Of a stretch of 64,000 bases of DNA, positions 44,790-56,469 are shown in pieces (the first letter of the stretch is position 1; each line of letters starts with the position of its first letter). Source of the stretch: Fragum whitleyi. Taxonomy: Eukaryota; Mollusca; Bivalvia; Cardiida; Cardiidae. The DNA is taken from positions 55,036,017-55,100,016 of the forward strand of contig OX411543.1 of the NCBI GenBank assembly GCA_948146395.1, in the 5' to 3' direction. Below the pieces are notes generated by a model that saw nothing but the letters and a program-made list of their open reading frames with translations, did not search any database and had not been told where the DNA came from. The translations under genes and the position numbers were made by a program.

Positions 44790-45452
44790 ACAAGATGTGT
44801 TTGTATAACACTAAATCCCAAAGTTTGACCTTGATAATTTAGTCACAAGGGGGTGAAAATACTTTTTTTTTCACTTGTCCATGGACAAAGAAGTCCATTT
44901 CCTACTTGTTCAGGATCAAAATGAACTTGCCCGCAAAAATTTCATTGATAAATATAAAGAAAATATTGATTTTAATGAAGAAAATGCTGTAACCCAGCAT
45001 TCTTCATCAAAGACAATGTTTTTTTTTTCCATTTAATACTAACATTAGCATGACTTGTCTCCTTGATCTTTTTAGTTCTATTTCAAGATTTGCTCTGGTA
45101 TTGACTTGTCCACTGACAAAAAGCCAAAACAATTGTACTTGCCCACAAGTGGAAAAGCCCGTGTTGGACAAGTCGGGCATGGGATTCAATACCCCTGGTC
45201 CAGATGACCATGGCCTTATTCTTTGTCAATCAACAAAGGGCAATCACTCACAAAATATGATGAGTAGAGTTATGGTTCATGCGCACTTCACTTTTCCTCA
45301 ATGAGATCTTTCCACCTGTGAAGTTTCATGATTCTAGCTTTCATACTTTTTGAGATGTACTCATGACAAAAAACGGTCTATAGACAGACGGACAGACCAA
45401 CCAACAAGTGCAAAGCAATATACCCCTTCTTCTTCAAAGGGGGACATAAATA
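44790..45452 (+). repeat. Decayed J-like element holding MITE G2
   Basis: Left part AACAAGATGTGTTTGTATAA and AAGTTTGACCTTGATAATTT. After G2 it continues with GAAGTTTCATGATTCTAGC, an AGACAGACGGACAGACC run, and a tail TATACCCCTTCTTCTTCAAA GGGGG. Confidence 0.55.
44845..45200. mobile_element. MITE G2, second copy of the 37.1 kb MITE
   Basis: The same sequence as G1 with ends resembling CCAGGGGT. It interrupts a J-like or DNA-element relic that resumes as TGACCATGGCC at about 45205. Shared internal landmarks with G1 are TTGTCCATGGACAA, AATGCTGTAACCCAGCATT and GACAAGTCGGGCATGGGA. Confidence 0.65.
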
Positions 45453-45646
45453 TTTAATTCCTATGTTATATTTTAGCAAGCAACAGACATGTGGACGACC
45501 AAATACAGGTAAAACATCTATTTGGGCCCACAAAAGGGGCAGAATTTGCACAAAATGCACTAGTAATCTCCCTGATGGAAAAGGGGTTAAAATTTTCATA
45601 CAACACTCACCACACATGTTTTTGGCAATAACCTGGGTTCTCTTCA

Positions 45647-46054
45647 AACAAGAGGACCATTGGACCTAAAATGCTTACCTGGGCACTGTCTACTGTTGTA
45701 AAATTCCCAACTACTTATATAAAACCCCATAATTTCCTAAAGGCAATCATCTTAACCAAGTTTCAAGGCATTTTGACCACATTGTTGCCTCTAGAGCACA
45801 CAAGAATTTTCGAAATTGATCTTGAGTCATAGTTTTGATTGACATTGAGAAAAATTGTGGAAATTATTTTGTAGACGACTATTCTGTTCAAGTATCAAAA
45901 CATTCAAGCCAAAAATGTGGCATTGTTTTATCAAAAATTTGACCTGGTGACAAAATTGTGGCCTCTGGAGTGCATACAAGATAAAAGTTGACACCCTGAC
46001 ATCAGAGCTCGATCATAAAAAGCTCACCTTGAGCACTGTGCTCAAGAGAGCTCA
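45647..46054 (+). mobile_element. Hairpin-ended element A5 (decayed)
   Basis: Head AACAAGAGGACCATTGGACC; tail AGCTCACCTTGAGCACTGTG CTCAAGAGAGCT, in which the loop has collapsed. Two or three poor units remain. Confidence 0.65.
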
Positions 46055-46157
46055 ATCAGGCTTTTCATCAATATTTTCTACTCAAGACAATTGCAGGCAG
46101 CTATGCATGCTAATGTATATTGATTCTAACAGTGGAGTTACTTCTAGGTGAAGTCAA

Positions 46158-46235
46158 CTCAAGGGGTTAGCACAAAATTATCGTAAGTGCCTGTAAATAC
46201 ACAGGCACTTACAATAGTTTTGCACTGACCCCTTG
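46158..46235. repeat. Palindromic MITE (AAGTGCCTGT variant)
   Basis: AAGGGGTTAGCACAAAAT and TTTTGCACTGACCCCTTGAG are outer inverted ends; GTAAGTGCCTGT / ACAGGCACTTAC are inner arms. Compare 63.36 kb. Confidence 0.7.
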
Positions 46236-46589
46236 AGCTTTTTTAAAAAAGTGAATTAATCTGTCAATCGGTGTGGAGAGAAGTGAACATGCTCTAGGAA
46301 AACTCACTCATGTTCAGCAATTAGTTTTTGAATAAGCATATAGGATGGGGCTGAAAACCTGTAAAATTCAAAATAATGTACTGGTTCATGTAACCAGTCT
46401 AAAGTAGGCCTTCTAGTCTTACCCACTAGTAATAACATTAAAACATTTTGATTGGACAAAATGCAAGGTGTTTTAACAAATAAGCAAGTGAATAATGGTG
46501 AATTTATCAGGAAGCAGAATCGAGAGGGATTGGTTTAAGTTGTAAAAACTTGTTTCCCAATGGATGTAAATACATAGGTTTAAACCACA

Positions 46590-46695
46590 TCAGTAGTTTC
46601 ATCTTGTATCCTTGCACACTCTTCTAGGGTATCACTCAGATGGACAAATTTTATGATAGCAACGGTGAATGATTGGAAATACACATAAAGGGACA
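46590..46695 (+). repeat. SINE I3 (5'-truncated)
   Basis: CATCAGTAGTTTCATCTTGTA TCCTTGCAC and TCACTCAGATGGAC match the 3' half of SINE I1 and I2. Confidence 0.55.
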
Positions 46696-46700
46696 TTAGT

Positions 46701-47910
46701 AACAAGAGGGCCGTAGTGGCCCTTAATCGCTCACCTGAGTGCACTGTCCAAAACTCGTTTTAAGGCAGAAAATCTGACTTCCACGGCCAGTACAACATAT
46801 TTCTAAGATTTGACCCTGTGACCTTGTTTTTGACCCCACTTGACCCAATTTCAAACCCGCTTGTGATTTAATAAAGACAATCATTTTGACCAAATTTCAG
46901 GTTGATCAGGCAAAAAATGTGATAATTAGAGTGCAAACAAGGTTTTTCTAAGACATGATCCAATGACCTAAATTTTGGCCCCACTTGACCCAATTTTGAA
47001 CTTGGCCTAAATTTTATCAAGACAATCATTCTGACCAAATTTCAGGTTGATTGGGCAAAAAATGAGACCTCTAGAGTGCATACAAGGTTTTTCTACGATT
47101 TGTCCCCATGACCTAGTTTTTGACCCCAGTTGAACCAATTTCCAACTTGTCCGAGATTTTATCAAGACAATCATTCTGACCAAATTTAAGGTTGATTGGG
47201 CAAAAAATGTGACCTCTAGAGCGCATACAAGGTTTTTCTAAAATTTGAACCTGCGACCTAGTTTTTTACCCAAGTTGAGCCAAATTTCAAACTTGCCTGA
47301 GATTTTATTATGACAATCATTCTGACCAAATTTCAGGTTGATTGGGCAAAAAATGAGACCTCGAAAGTGCATACAAGGTTTATCTAAGATTTAACCCCTC
47401 TGCCTAGTTTTTGACCCCTGTTGACCCAATTTTAAACTTGTCGGAGATTTTGTGAGGACAATCATTCTGACCAAATTTCAGGTTGATTTGGCAAAAAATG
47501 TTACCTCTAGAGTGCATAAAGGGTTTTTCTAAGATTTGACCCCGTGACCTTTTTTTTGACCCCCAGGTAACCCAATTTCGAACCTTTCTGAGATTTTAAC
47601 AAGACAATCATTCTGACCAAAATTCTGGTTGATTGGGCAAAAAATGAGACCTCTTGAGTGCATACAAGGCTTTTCTAAGATTTGACCCCGTGACCTAGTT
47701 TTTGACCCCAGTTGACCAAACTTCGAACTTGTCCGAGATTTTGTCAAGCCAATCATTCTGACCAAATTTCAGGTTGATTGGGCAAAATATGAGACCTCAA
47801 GAGTGCATATAAGGTAAATGTTGACGACACACGACCGACGACGTACGACGGACATCCACCTAACCACAAAAGCTCACCATGAGCACTTGGTGCTCAGGTG
47901 AGCTAAAAAG
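46701..47910 (+). mobile_element. Hairpin-ended minisatellite element A6
   Basis: Head AACAAGAGGGCCGTAGTGGC CC, tail GAGCAC-TTG-GTGCTC within GCTCACC...GGTGAGC. Eight units of about 135 bp (TTTGACCCC.TGACCTAG, GACAATCATTCTGACCAAAT, GATTGGGCAAAAAATG). A CACGACCGACGACGTACGACG-like run precedes the tail. Confidence 0.85.
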
Positions 47911-48230
47911 CAATTGCCAGTTCTTTAACATCTCTGAGTAATAAAAATCATCAACTATTATAAGAAATTCATGAACCTATTTCAACAACACTCTTCTTAA
48001 TGAAATTCTGACAAAATACACACAATAGGTTCAATCAGGACATATAAAAACGTTTCTACATGTTCAGTAATAAGGTAAATCTAGGTTGAGGAATCATGAA
48101 AACAGGTGAATATATATGGGTATCAAGGCAAACAAATTTTCTTTTAAATAACAGATAAATTGAAATTCATGTTATCAAGATATCTGGAAAGAGCATTTGG
48201 ATCAAGACCTTTTCATTATTTCATGAAATA
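47911..48230. other. Non-coding stretch, nothing recognised
   Basis: AT-rich intron DNA of gene 1; no exon or element ends seen. Confidence 0.4.
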
Positions 48231-48233
48231 AAT

Positions 48234-48475
48234 GAGCCTGTGCATGACATTTCCAACAGTTTCAAATGTGCGCCAAGCATAGACATTGGCCAGCCTGTGC
48301 TTTTGCACAGGCTGACCACAGTCTTTACTTTGCACTTTGTAGATAGATAATATCTCAAAATGTCTGTAGACAGTAGGACAATCTTCTTTTTGCATTTGTG
48401 CGGCTGTCTAGGCTGCTCAATGTTGTCCCTTCATACACACGTCAAATTGTTGGAAATGTCACGCACAGGCCCAAA
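48234..48475. mobile_element. Palindromic MITE M2
   Basis: GAGCCTGTGCATGACATTTC CAACA and TTGTTGGAAATGTCACGCAC AGGC are inverted ends. The core CAGCCTGTGC-TTTT-GCACAGGCTG is a perfect small hairpin. Confidence 0.75.
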
Positions 48476-49176
48476 TGATCACTTGTAGTAACAGGGGCAT
48501 CTCTTCACAAAATAACATTCTGAAGCACAACTAATCAACATTAAAACTTTCATTGGTCTGCTTGAAAAGGATTTTGTGGTAGTAAACCCCTTGATGAAAA
48601 AAAGATTTCAAAATTTCTCATTATAGTTGAACTACTTTAATTTCACTTTCAACATTCTTTCAGCTATAACAAGGTGATGCTGACTAATGTGCTTTCTAGT
48701 GTTCCAACAAAACTTTGGTAGACAACATTATATCAAAAGAGGATATTGAATGAGTGATCAAGGAATACCAAATTTATTAAACGAGTCATCTATAAACAGA
48801 TAAAAGCGAGGCTTTGCTGATGAAGAGTTAAATATTTGGTATTGCATACGCACAAAATTGATATTCTATTTTCAATATGATCGGAACTGATGTAATATCA
48901 TATTCACCATCATAAATATTCCCGGGTATCTTATACTGCTGTTTTACAATGATGTCATCATATCCATCATGAAATGATTTTTGCGGCGACATTATAGCAT
49001 TTCTATACCCTGTGATCTGATTTACATTATTATTCCTCTAATGTCATAACACCAGTGTAATATCAAAAATATTCCACAGAGTATTTTCTCTTCTGCGACA
49101 AAGGTCATATAACAATTCAATTTAATTGTATAGGAAAAAGTCAATCTTTAGTTTTGTTTTAAACATCTATACTTAC

Positions 49177-49213
49177 TGTCTACTATCCTGACTCAGTCCC
49201 TTTAGGCCACTAC
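49177..49213 (-). CDS. Gene 1, exon f: 37-base microexon
   Basis: A very short exon with acceptor CTGTTTGTAG and consensus donor AGACA|GTAAGTA. With the G left by exon e it reads G-S-G-L-K-G-L-S-Q-D-S-R and leaves CA, which the next exon completes to a His codon. Length alone would not support it, but both splice sites are good and it bridges the phases of exons e and g exactly. It could be alternatively spliced, but skipping it would break the frame. Confidence 0.6.
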
Positions 49214-49319
49214 CTACAAACAGAATTAAGAAACATTCTTTAATGCTTTTATGTGGTTTATCGAGAAATAACAGTAGATTATCACTTGAAAATCTCACTG
49301 CAAAAGCAGTGAAATTATT

Positions 49320-49620
49320 GAAAACTTATATCCTGCTTTTGTGTATTTCACCCTATCTGACATCATCCATGTGGGGCAAAATAAGTGACGTCACAATGAA
49401 CATTGTATAGCAATCACATGCAAAATGACGCACTTTATGAAAATATATCCTGGAAATTCACATTAGTCTAATTTTTGCAATAAAGAAATAGAATAATCGT
49501 TTGTTTTTTGAGTAAGATCGATTAATATTTCATTTTGTGAACAACAAAAGTTATTCATGAAAATATAGATTTTGTTGTTCACTCACTGAAATATAAATCG
49601 ATCTTACACTGAAACAAACC
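49320..49620. mobile_element. Repeat N2, carries a TGACGTCA site
   Basis: Same as N1 plus a full palindromic end: GTAAGATCGATTAATATTTC / GAAATATAAATCGATCTTAC and GAACAACAAAAG / TTTTGTTGTTC. TGACGTCA lies at 49386-49393. Confidence 0.68.
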
Positions 49621-49669
49621 TCTATTAAATGGTTTATGTACACTCCCTGAATCTTACAGGGATGATTCT

Positions 49670-49725
49670 GGCTCAGAATAATTATAGGCAGTTACAACTG
49701 ATTTACACTGAGCCAACAACATCCT
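49670..49725. repeat. Palindromic repeat (GTTGTAACTGC family), half copy
   Basis: GGCTCAGAATAATTATAGGC AGTTACAACTG and TTTACACTGAGCC; the left arm is short. Confidence 0.5.
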
Positions 49726-50338
49726 TCACTTAATTAAATATTGCTTTGAGATCTTCTCTCATTAAGCCAGTTTCAATGAGATTTCTGGCAGAAAAATGAG
49801 AGAATCTCTCACTATCTAACCCAAAAATGATCCCTGTTCTAATGTCTGTGGTTTTGTACTCAAGAAAATATTGTTGAAGAAGAAAGAGCAAAATAGCTGA
49901 GCTTTATACTTGTAGCTCATTTTCATAGTTATTTCACTAGTGAAACAACACCCTTGTAATATAAAAAATATTCAAAAAGGTTATTTCACTTCCATGGTGT
50001 AGGTCATATTATGAATTTACTTATTTCTTATTTTACTAAACCTTCTTTACAAATTGACACAGTATCAGACAGTGTCTATTCAAGGAAGGGGGGGGGGAAT
50101 TGTGCATTTTAGCACATACTTTTGAAAAATCCCCCTGTTTTTGAACATGATCGGGGATTTTTTTTACATAAAGAAAGAGCAAAATTTTACATCTCTTTTT
50201 GAATGTTGATGATTTTCAGCAAAATTCGTCCCTGATCAGACCAATTAAAGCTTACTTTAGAGAATTCTCAAAGAACTGGTTCAGGTAGTGGAACCAGTAA
50301 TAGTTCTGCAACATTTTGGAAGTCATGAAATTTATCAG

Positions 50339-50386
50339 AGTTAACCGAGGTTTCCTAATGATTTCATTAGGAAACCTCAGTTAACA
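50339..50386. repeat. Inverted repeat, 21-bp arms
   Basis: GTTAACCGAGGTTTCCTAATG and CATTAGGAAACCTCAGTTAAC pair with one mismatch across a 4-base centre; outer AATAGTTCTGCAACA / TGTTGTTGCGGAACTATT continue it imperfectly. Confidence 0.8.
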
Positions 50387-50430
50387 TTGTTGTTGCGGAA
50401 CTATTGTGGGTCTACAGATTAAACACAAAC

Positions 50431-50587
50431 CTCTAGTTTTTTCAGCATTGGTAGCTGCGGGTATGGAAGACGTGGAAAGAGCTTTAGTAATTTTTCCGTG
50501 AGTAAGATCCATCCCAGCAGCCTCCTCTCTGGACTGTCTTGCCGATGAGGAAGCCATCTTGTCTAGCGAACTACCAGAATGGTGCTC
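50431..50587 (-). CDS. Gene 1, exon e: Ser/Ala-rich linker
   Basis: A 157-base exon, phase 0 in and one base (G) over at the end; acceptor TATATGACAG, donor CTAGAG|GTTTGT. It encodes 52 residues (begins EHHSGSSLDK, ends NAEKTR) rich in Ser, Ala and Thr. An in-frame ATG at 50557 could be an alternative start, but the frame is open to the acceptor. The donor sits about 45 bases right of a 21-bp palindrome at 50339-50386, so the downstream intron begins beside a strong hairpin. Function is not recognised. Confidence 0.72.
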
Positions 50588-50691
50588 CTGTCATATACAA
50601 AACAATGACTCCCTGTTTCTTTGAAATAGCTTACAATTTAAAAAATAATATTCCACAGGGAATCCATGTTATTCAATTTATTTCCATAAAC

Positions 50692-53600
50692 ACTCTCTTT
50701 TTTTCGAAATTTTTCGGTCACCTGACCGTCATCAGGAAAAACACAATATAATAAAGAAACTATATCTTCATCATTCCTCCACACCCGGGGTAACCCGATA
50801 CAGGGAAATTGGAGGATACCAGAATTTAGAGGTAAACAAAGAAGGACAGATGTAACACAGGTCTGTATTTCCTTGATGATTATTCGATTAAAAGGCAAGA
50901 TCGGATGAATCTACTTTTTAGGCGTGTGTCCTCCGTAACTAAGAAACAGTATATGATCATTTTCTACTCGTTCTTAAGCGAATAATCAGTGTGTCATATC
51001 TTAAACGTTGAAATTCCGTAATTTTAGCAAGATCATGTCAATTTGCAGTCAGTTTTGCCAAAATTTGGAACATTTCGAATACATTGACAGATCAGTTACA
51101 AAGTTTGGTCATTTTTCGTCATTATGTGCTGTCCCTTTTCACTGGTGTGTGAAAACATTACTTACTTTGTTTAAAAACCGTCTCGAGGTATGATTTCTTT
51201 TGGATATTAGGAATTTAGAGTAACTTTAATAAATGATGCAGGGCGTTTAGAGGATTGATACTGGGAACTGGAAAATTTCATGAACTAGCATTTCTGTTTA
51301 GGTTGAAGAAGGTGTAGATGACGATATAATAAAGATTTGAAGTATCTGTAAACGTGCATTGAGTAACAACAATTAAATCATTTCTATCACTTACAACAAA
51401 ATTAGGAGATAATTCTTAGAGCAAATCCTAGTTTGGGGTAAATTAAGTAATATTTTATCATATTAAGCAATATTTACAATCAAATGAGATAAGTGGCTAG
51501 TGACAAAAAAAATTCGAAAACGCAGATTTAAACTAGCGACTTTGATATTTAGCCGAACAATGGTGTGCCGACTAATTTTTTGTTATGTACATTCAAAAGG
51601 CAGGTATGGTTGATATGGTAGAGTAAAGTCTCTATTGCTATACACGCAAGTATCTTCTAAAGTGAATAAGAATGACCGTCGATTGAATGATATGAGTGAT
51701 TGTTGTAATAATATTATAATAATTTGATTAATTTATAATTTTCGTAGCCCGAGTGCCTCAGTCTATTAAAATAACATTTAGTTACTATTATCCATTTATA
51801 CCCTTATTCGTTATGTTACATTCGCCGTTCATTATTATATTAAACGCATAGTAACTATTATCTTAAAGACACATGATCTAAATACTTATATAATATTTCA
51901 TATTGCAATGTGTATTTTTGTATTGAATGGGTGACGGTGATAAAAGTTATAGAATGAGCTATATTACATATTTCAAGTTATATTATACTGCCTCCACAAA
52001 AAACGCCTCATCGGAAAACGTGAATGACGTAATTGGTATGTGATTACAAGATGTCAAGGAAAATTCTTGATGGGGAATATGGACAATCGGTAAGTCGAAA
52101 TATTGTTAAAAATCGCTTCGGAGATATTTGAGTCTCAAGATTGTTCAAGCCTCGATATCCATAGTAGGCCTTACTGTACATCAACGCTATTGCCTCTTCT
52201 TTCTTTAAGGTAAAGCTCAGCCGTTTATGTACCTTTTTACTTAATAGTTTTTCACAGAATATTGAACGTGCACCATGCCCTTATCAGCATCGCTTCCAGG
52301 TTGTTATCAAAGAGAATCCGATTTTAAGATAATGTTTCCGTAACCGTCTTTATAGGCCAGATAATGTTAATGAATGAATTGTTGCTATTCTAGAATAGTC
52401 TGAATGAGTGATAAACATTTTTGAACCAATCTTCATCTTAAGATTGAAAAGAAAAATAGATCCTACGTCTTTTGAGCTGCAATGGTTTAGTCTTCAATAT
52501 GATGAAATATATCTAACGCAAAATTCACCGTCTTTAAATAATTGCCTTTTCTATATGACTGAGGCATTTTTTTTCACGTCAGTATATATTGAAGATGAAT
52601 GAACAGAAAAATACTGACCAACTCTGACAATATGCACCTAGCCATACGATATCACACATTCTTTGACAGATTCAATGTAAATCCATTCATAAATGTCGGA
52701 ATCATTGTTTTAACAAAGAGATTCACATGAATGCTCTCTTTTCTCTGCCACCACATTATCAGACACATTCTGTGAAAGTTTCACGAAAATCAGCACATAT
52801 TTGAAAGCGGGAGTTTTAGAATGAATAGACTCTTTTACGGTCTGACGCAAATTGATATACGTTTACCTTCTGTGGCGGATAAAAATAATAATTTTGAGAT
52901 GCCCTTAAACGATTAATTTCATTCGGCAATACTATTGACAATGGTTTATGGATTAGCATTAAATGATATTTATTTACAATAATACTGACGAATTGACTTT
53001 ACAATTTATCATGTATTGACCACATTAAACATTGATCAATATTTTGATTAAATTTTATGGTCAATTACATTGTGGTGTATTTGTTCCTTACACTCTTAGC
53101 ACTCTTTTCTAGCAACACAAAGTCTCCTACCGGCCGAATAATAAGTTACATAAGTCCTAAATCCGTATCTTACTCAAAAATCAATTGGCTGGATCTAAAC
53201 TTAAACATAGTCTGAACCCTTTAAAATGCGATCTCATGTATCAAAAATATGTTAGTACGTACACGCGATCAGAAAAAAAGTCAAAGTAACTTAACTTGCC
53301 ATATCCGAGTTTTTCTTAAAGTCGAGCATTCATGTCTTCCAAAAACAATCAACGGACCGGAACGAACCGAGCAAAGACATGTAAACGGACTTCAAGGGCT
53401 CATGGACGATTATGACAACATAGTCCAGATCAGGCATTCGATATTCTTGTCAGCATTGTATCAAATCTGTTGTTCCCCTTTGATTTTTTAATTCTTTATG
53501 GTGGCAAGCTTTATGTGAATTTCTTGTACATCTTTCCGAATGCGTTTAATTTGTAAACACAAGTATTACTACAAATATATTCAAAAACCAAGTCGTGCAG

Positions 53601-54632
53601 TTAACAGCATCGTCAAATTGGCAAGGTGAATGATTTAAGAATGAAATTGAATTGCTCTGACTGAAAAATAAGGGAGGTATTCCAATATCGCTTATTTTGT
53701 TCAGGATGAACAAAAGTAGCGATATTCCTTACCTTCGTTTAGAAAAACACGCATAAAAGTTTTGTAAATAGCTTCCATTCTCTTTAAGAACCAACCAGAA
53801 GAATATAATTACACTTGTGTCAGTTTAATAGCATTTATCTCCATCTTCATTTATTTTACATTAAGATTTGATCTTACTTTTTATTAATTTTGGAGCGTTT
53901 TTGCATGGTTTTTGAATGAATGTTTGGAACGAACAAATCGAGCGCTGAGTGAGCGATTTAGAAAGGTTTTGATTGAGATGAATGTCAATTTCACCATGTA
54001 ACCAACTGTATTAGTTTAAAAGATGTTAGATAAAAAATGACTGTAGTACAATTATCGTCCTAGTTCACCAGTATCATTAAATCGTCTTCCTCTTAACTCC
54101 CAACATCCTGCCTCAGAGTATCCCGTATCATAAATTATGACACTCCCAATTTTAATTTACTCCATACATTGATATTTTTACATATTTTACCACGAAAAGC
54201 CAATTTCCTTTTAGACTATACCCTATAGTTTTAATGCAGTTTAATACTTTGACATTTATGCATGATTTGTCAATGATACTGAGCATATTGTGTAGTTTTA
54301 ATTAAATTTAGCACGATTCTCTGAATCGAATTCAAATTTTCTCATCTAAACAAAAATAATATCTTTCATCTCTATCATATTTACATGGTTGGATTACTTG
54401 ACTCAATGTTTGAAACGTTGCAGCATCCTGATGTTTTTTTTTTAATGATAAATAGTGAAAAATACAGATCTGTGTTGCATCTGCTTTTCTTTGTTTACCT
54501 CTAAATTCTGGTATCCTCCTATTTACCTGTATCGGGTTACCCCGGGTGCTCCATTACACTTTGTAATGGAGGAATGATGAGGATATGTTTTTCCTGATGA
54601 AGGTCAGGTGACAGAAAATTTTAAAAAGAGTC
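50692..54632. mobile_element. 3.9 kb island bounded by inverted repeats of about 175 bp (possible DNA transposon)
   Basis: 50692-50870 and 54460-54632 are inverted copies sharing GTCACCTGACC.TCATCAGG, CATCATTCCTCCA, ACCCGGGGTAACCCGATACA and GGTAAACAAAGAA. The right copy has an extra small palindrome (CCATTACACTTTGTAATGG). The interior (50.9-54.4 kb) lacks all repeat families seen elsewhere in the window. No transposase or exon was recognised in it. It lies in the intron between exons d and e. Confidence 0.55.
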
Positions 54633-54741
54633 TTTGAATTTGGACCCCAACTTTTGGGATATTTCCTCAAAAATTAATTTAGAAATATTTGCTATTTGAA
54701 AGAGAGTCACAAAGTGAGAAACTGAAGTCTGTTTGATTTGT

Positions 54742-55205
54742 TTGGTAACTGGAGCACATGACAATTGATTCCTGCCCTGCGTTCAGGATGAATTTGTTAG
54801 CGAAGCGTTTTCGAAATGATACCTCAGTTTTCACGTATGTGCATGTGCATGTGCAAAGCGGGGTATCATCTCAAAGCGCTTGCGGAACGTTTTTACATCC
54901 CCAACACAGGGCAGGTATTTCTAACACCAGTATCATCATTTCATCCTAGCCTCCACCCACTAATGGGTTATTACTTATATTATGTGAGATAGCAACTGGA
55001 GGCTAGAAAAGGATGTAATAGTGGTACTGGTGTGCAGAACCAGGAATCCATTATGTGCTCCAGTCACAGCAATATGACTGAAAGATTAATGAAAGCGGTG
55101 TAAAATCTCATTCAAACAAAACATCCTAGCCTCAACCTGCTGTCCAACATAGGTTTACGATTACCAACCATTTGGTGGAGATCTAAGTGGCAAAATGAAC
55201 CCAAG
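54742..55205. mobile_element. Nested SINE H cluster (H8, H9) with MITE O inserted
   Basis: SINE wording GGAGCACATGACAATTGATT CCTG (to 54775) resumes as GTATTTCTAACACCAG at 54915. Between them sits an O element with ends TGCCCTGCGTTCAGGATG and CATCCCCAACACAGGGCA. At 54960-55110 an H copy in the other orientation follows (CTGGAGGCTAGAAAAGGATG), then H wording returns (CATCCTAGCCTCAACCTGC). Confidence 0.65.
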
Positions 55206-55229
55206 GTTTAAAAGTAGAGGAAAAGCCCT

Positions 55230-55345
55230 GTAAAGTTAGTACGCTGAACCCTGAATCTTCCTGCACTGGCAGGTGGTATAGACAAAGATCAGTCTGCACA
55301 TATGTGCACTCTGACCTTAGTCTTTACCATGTGATATTCTATTCA
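55230..55345. repeat. MITE E fragment
   Basis: GCTGAACCCTGAATCTTCCT GC and CAGTCTGCACATATGTGCAC match family E; right end lost. Confidence 0.5.
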
Positions 55346-55610
55346 AATAAAAAACAACTCGAAATTAGTACATAAAGTCCTTTCATTCAACATGAAATAG
55401 GTGTGCTGAGTGCTTTTTTGTGCCATACACCAATAAATTTTCAGATGTCTTTTAACTGAAAGAAACTACACACAACATTTAGTTGACGCATTAAAAATGA
55501 AATGACAGTATTCACAGATAAAGGAAGACAACCACATATTTGCTAATCATGATTTTGAGCTGCTATTAGTTTTTGCCCTTTGACTAAGAGCTTTTTTTTT
55601 TAATTTACTT

Positions 55611-55855
55611 CAACTTAATTGATTAAATGGAGTTTTACGCCGCTTTCAACATTTTTTCAGTTATATTGCGGCGGCTGGAGCACCTATAAATGGCTGTTCT
55701 AGAGTTACAAACTGTTTGTTTTTCTGGATTTGTTGAGGGTTCTTTTTGAAGTGTCGCATTGAAGTGATTATGATGAGTACCCACAACATAGGTTTTCACT
55801 AAGAAATGAAGATCATAGGCTGATGTTAACCCCCTCATATTAGTACCTCTGTTTA
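55611..55855. repeat. SINE H10 fragment joined to repeat K3
   Basis: 55611-55692 is the SINE 3' body (GATTAAATGGAGTTTTACGC CGC). It switches at once to K wording (GAGTACCCACAACATAGG, TTAGTACCTCTG). Exon d lies just to the right. Confidence 0.55.
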
Positions 55856-55867
55856 TCATATTCCTAC

Positions 55868-55977
55868 CTTCATCTGACGGACCATATATTCTATATCAGC
55901 ACTATACCGTGCTGGGTTCCCTGGGCCCCTTGTTGTCCCCTTTACTCCAGGACTGTCTCCATCATTTATACTGGATT
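55868..55977 (-). CDS. Gene 1, exon d: linker with short predicted helix
   Basis: A 110-base exon with a strong acceptor (TTTTCTTTCCCAG) and a consensus donor (ATGAAG|GTAGGA). Two bases complete a Glu codon with the G from exon c, then 36 codons end in phase 0. The first half is Gly/Pro-rich and the end (YSADIEYMVRQMK) could form a short amphipathic helix. Good splice signals and phase agreement on both sides make this one of the firmest exons. No family signature is visible on its own. Confidence 0.74.
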
Positions 55978-56151
55978 CTGGGAAAGAAAATAACAGAAAT
56001 TATGGCATGTGAAATAGTTTAACAAGAAATAATCACACTTCTTTTTTGCAAACTCAATAAGATAATGTTGGTGATAGATAGCCTTTTTGACCTTTTAACT
56101 GTAGACCAAATCATTTGAGGATCAACATTAAAATACTGAAACATTTGGATC

Positions 56152-56290
56152 AATCCTGGCTTTCAGGATACAAAAACATCTGCAAAAGTTTTAAATTATA
56201 CCCCACTCTTTATACCATATACATGCAAAACAGGGTACCATTTCTACAATGTTTTGCAAAAGTTTTCATTTTGATCACTCAGGGCATATG
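56152..56290. repeat. MITE O copy
   Basis: TTTCAGGATACAAAAACATC at the left and ATGCAAAACAGGGTACCATT inside match the family; the right end is weak. Confidence 0.45.
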
Positions 56291-56469
56291 ATAAGGACTA
56301 GTTTTGTACAAATTCTTGGGTAAAAGACCTAGTTTAAACGAAGTTACATTGCTTCCAAAACTGCATTTCCACAAAAAAAAACCTTGACCTTTTGATCTTC
56401 CTGCATGAACTTGGACCTTACAATTGACAAAAAGAATGTTATGAGTAATACAAGACTCCTGTATGGATT

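Noticed and set aside
51520..51585. tRNA-like reading in reverse (GATTTAAACTAGCGAC)
   Set aside because: No convincing T loop or acceptor stem.
50692..54632. Integrated virus or retroelement in the 50.7-54.6 kb island
   Set aside because: No reverse transcriptase, integrase, capsid or polymerase motif was recognised in any frame, and the ends are inverted and not long direct repeats.
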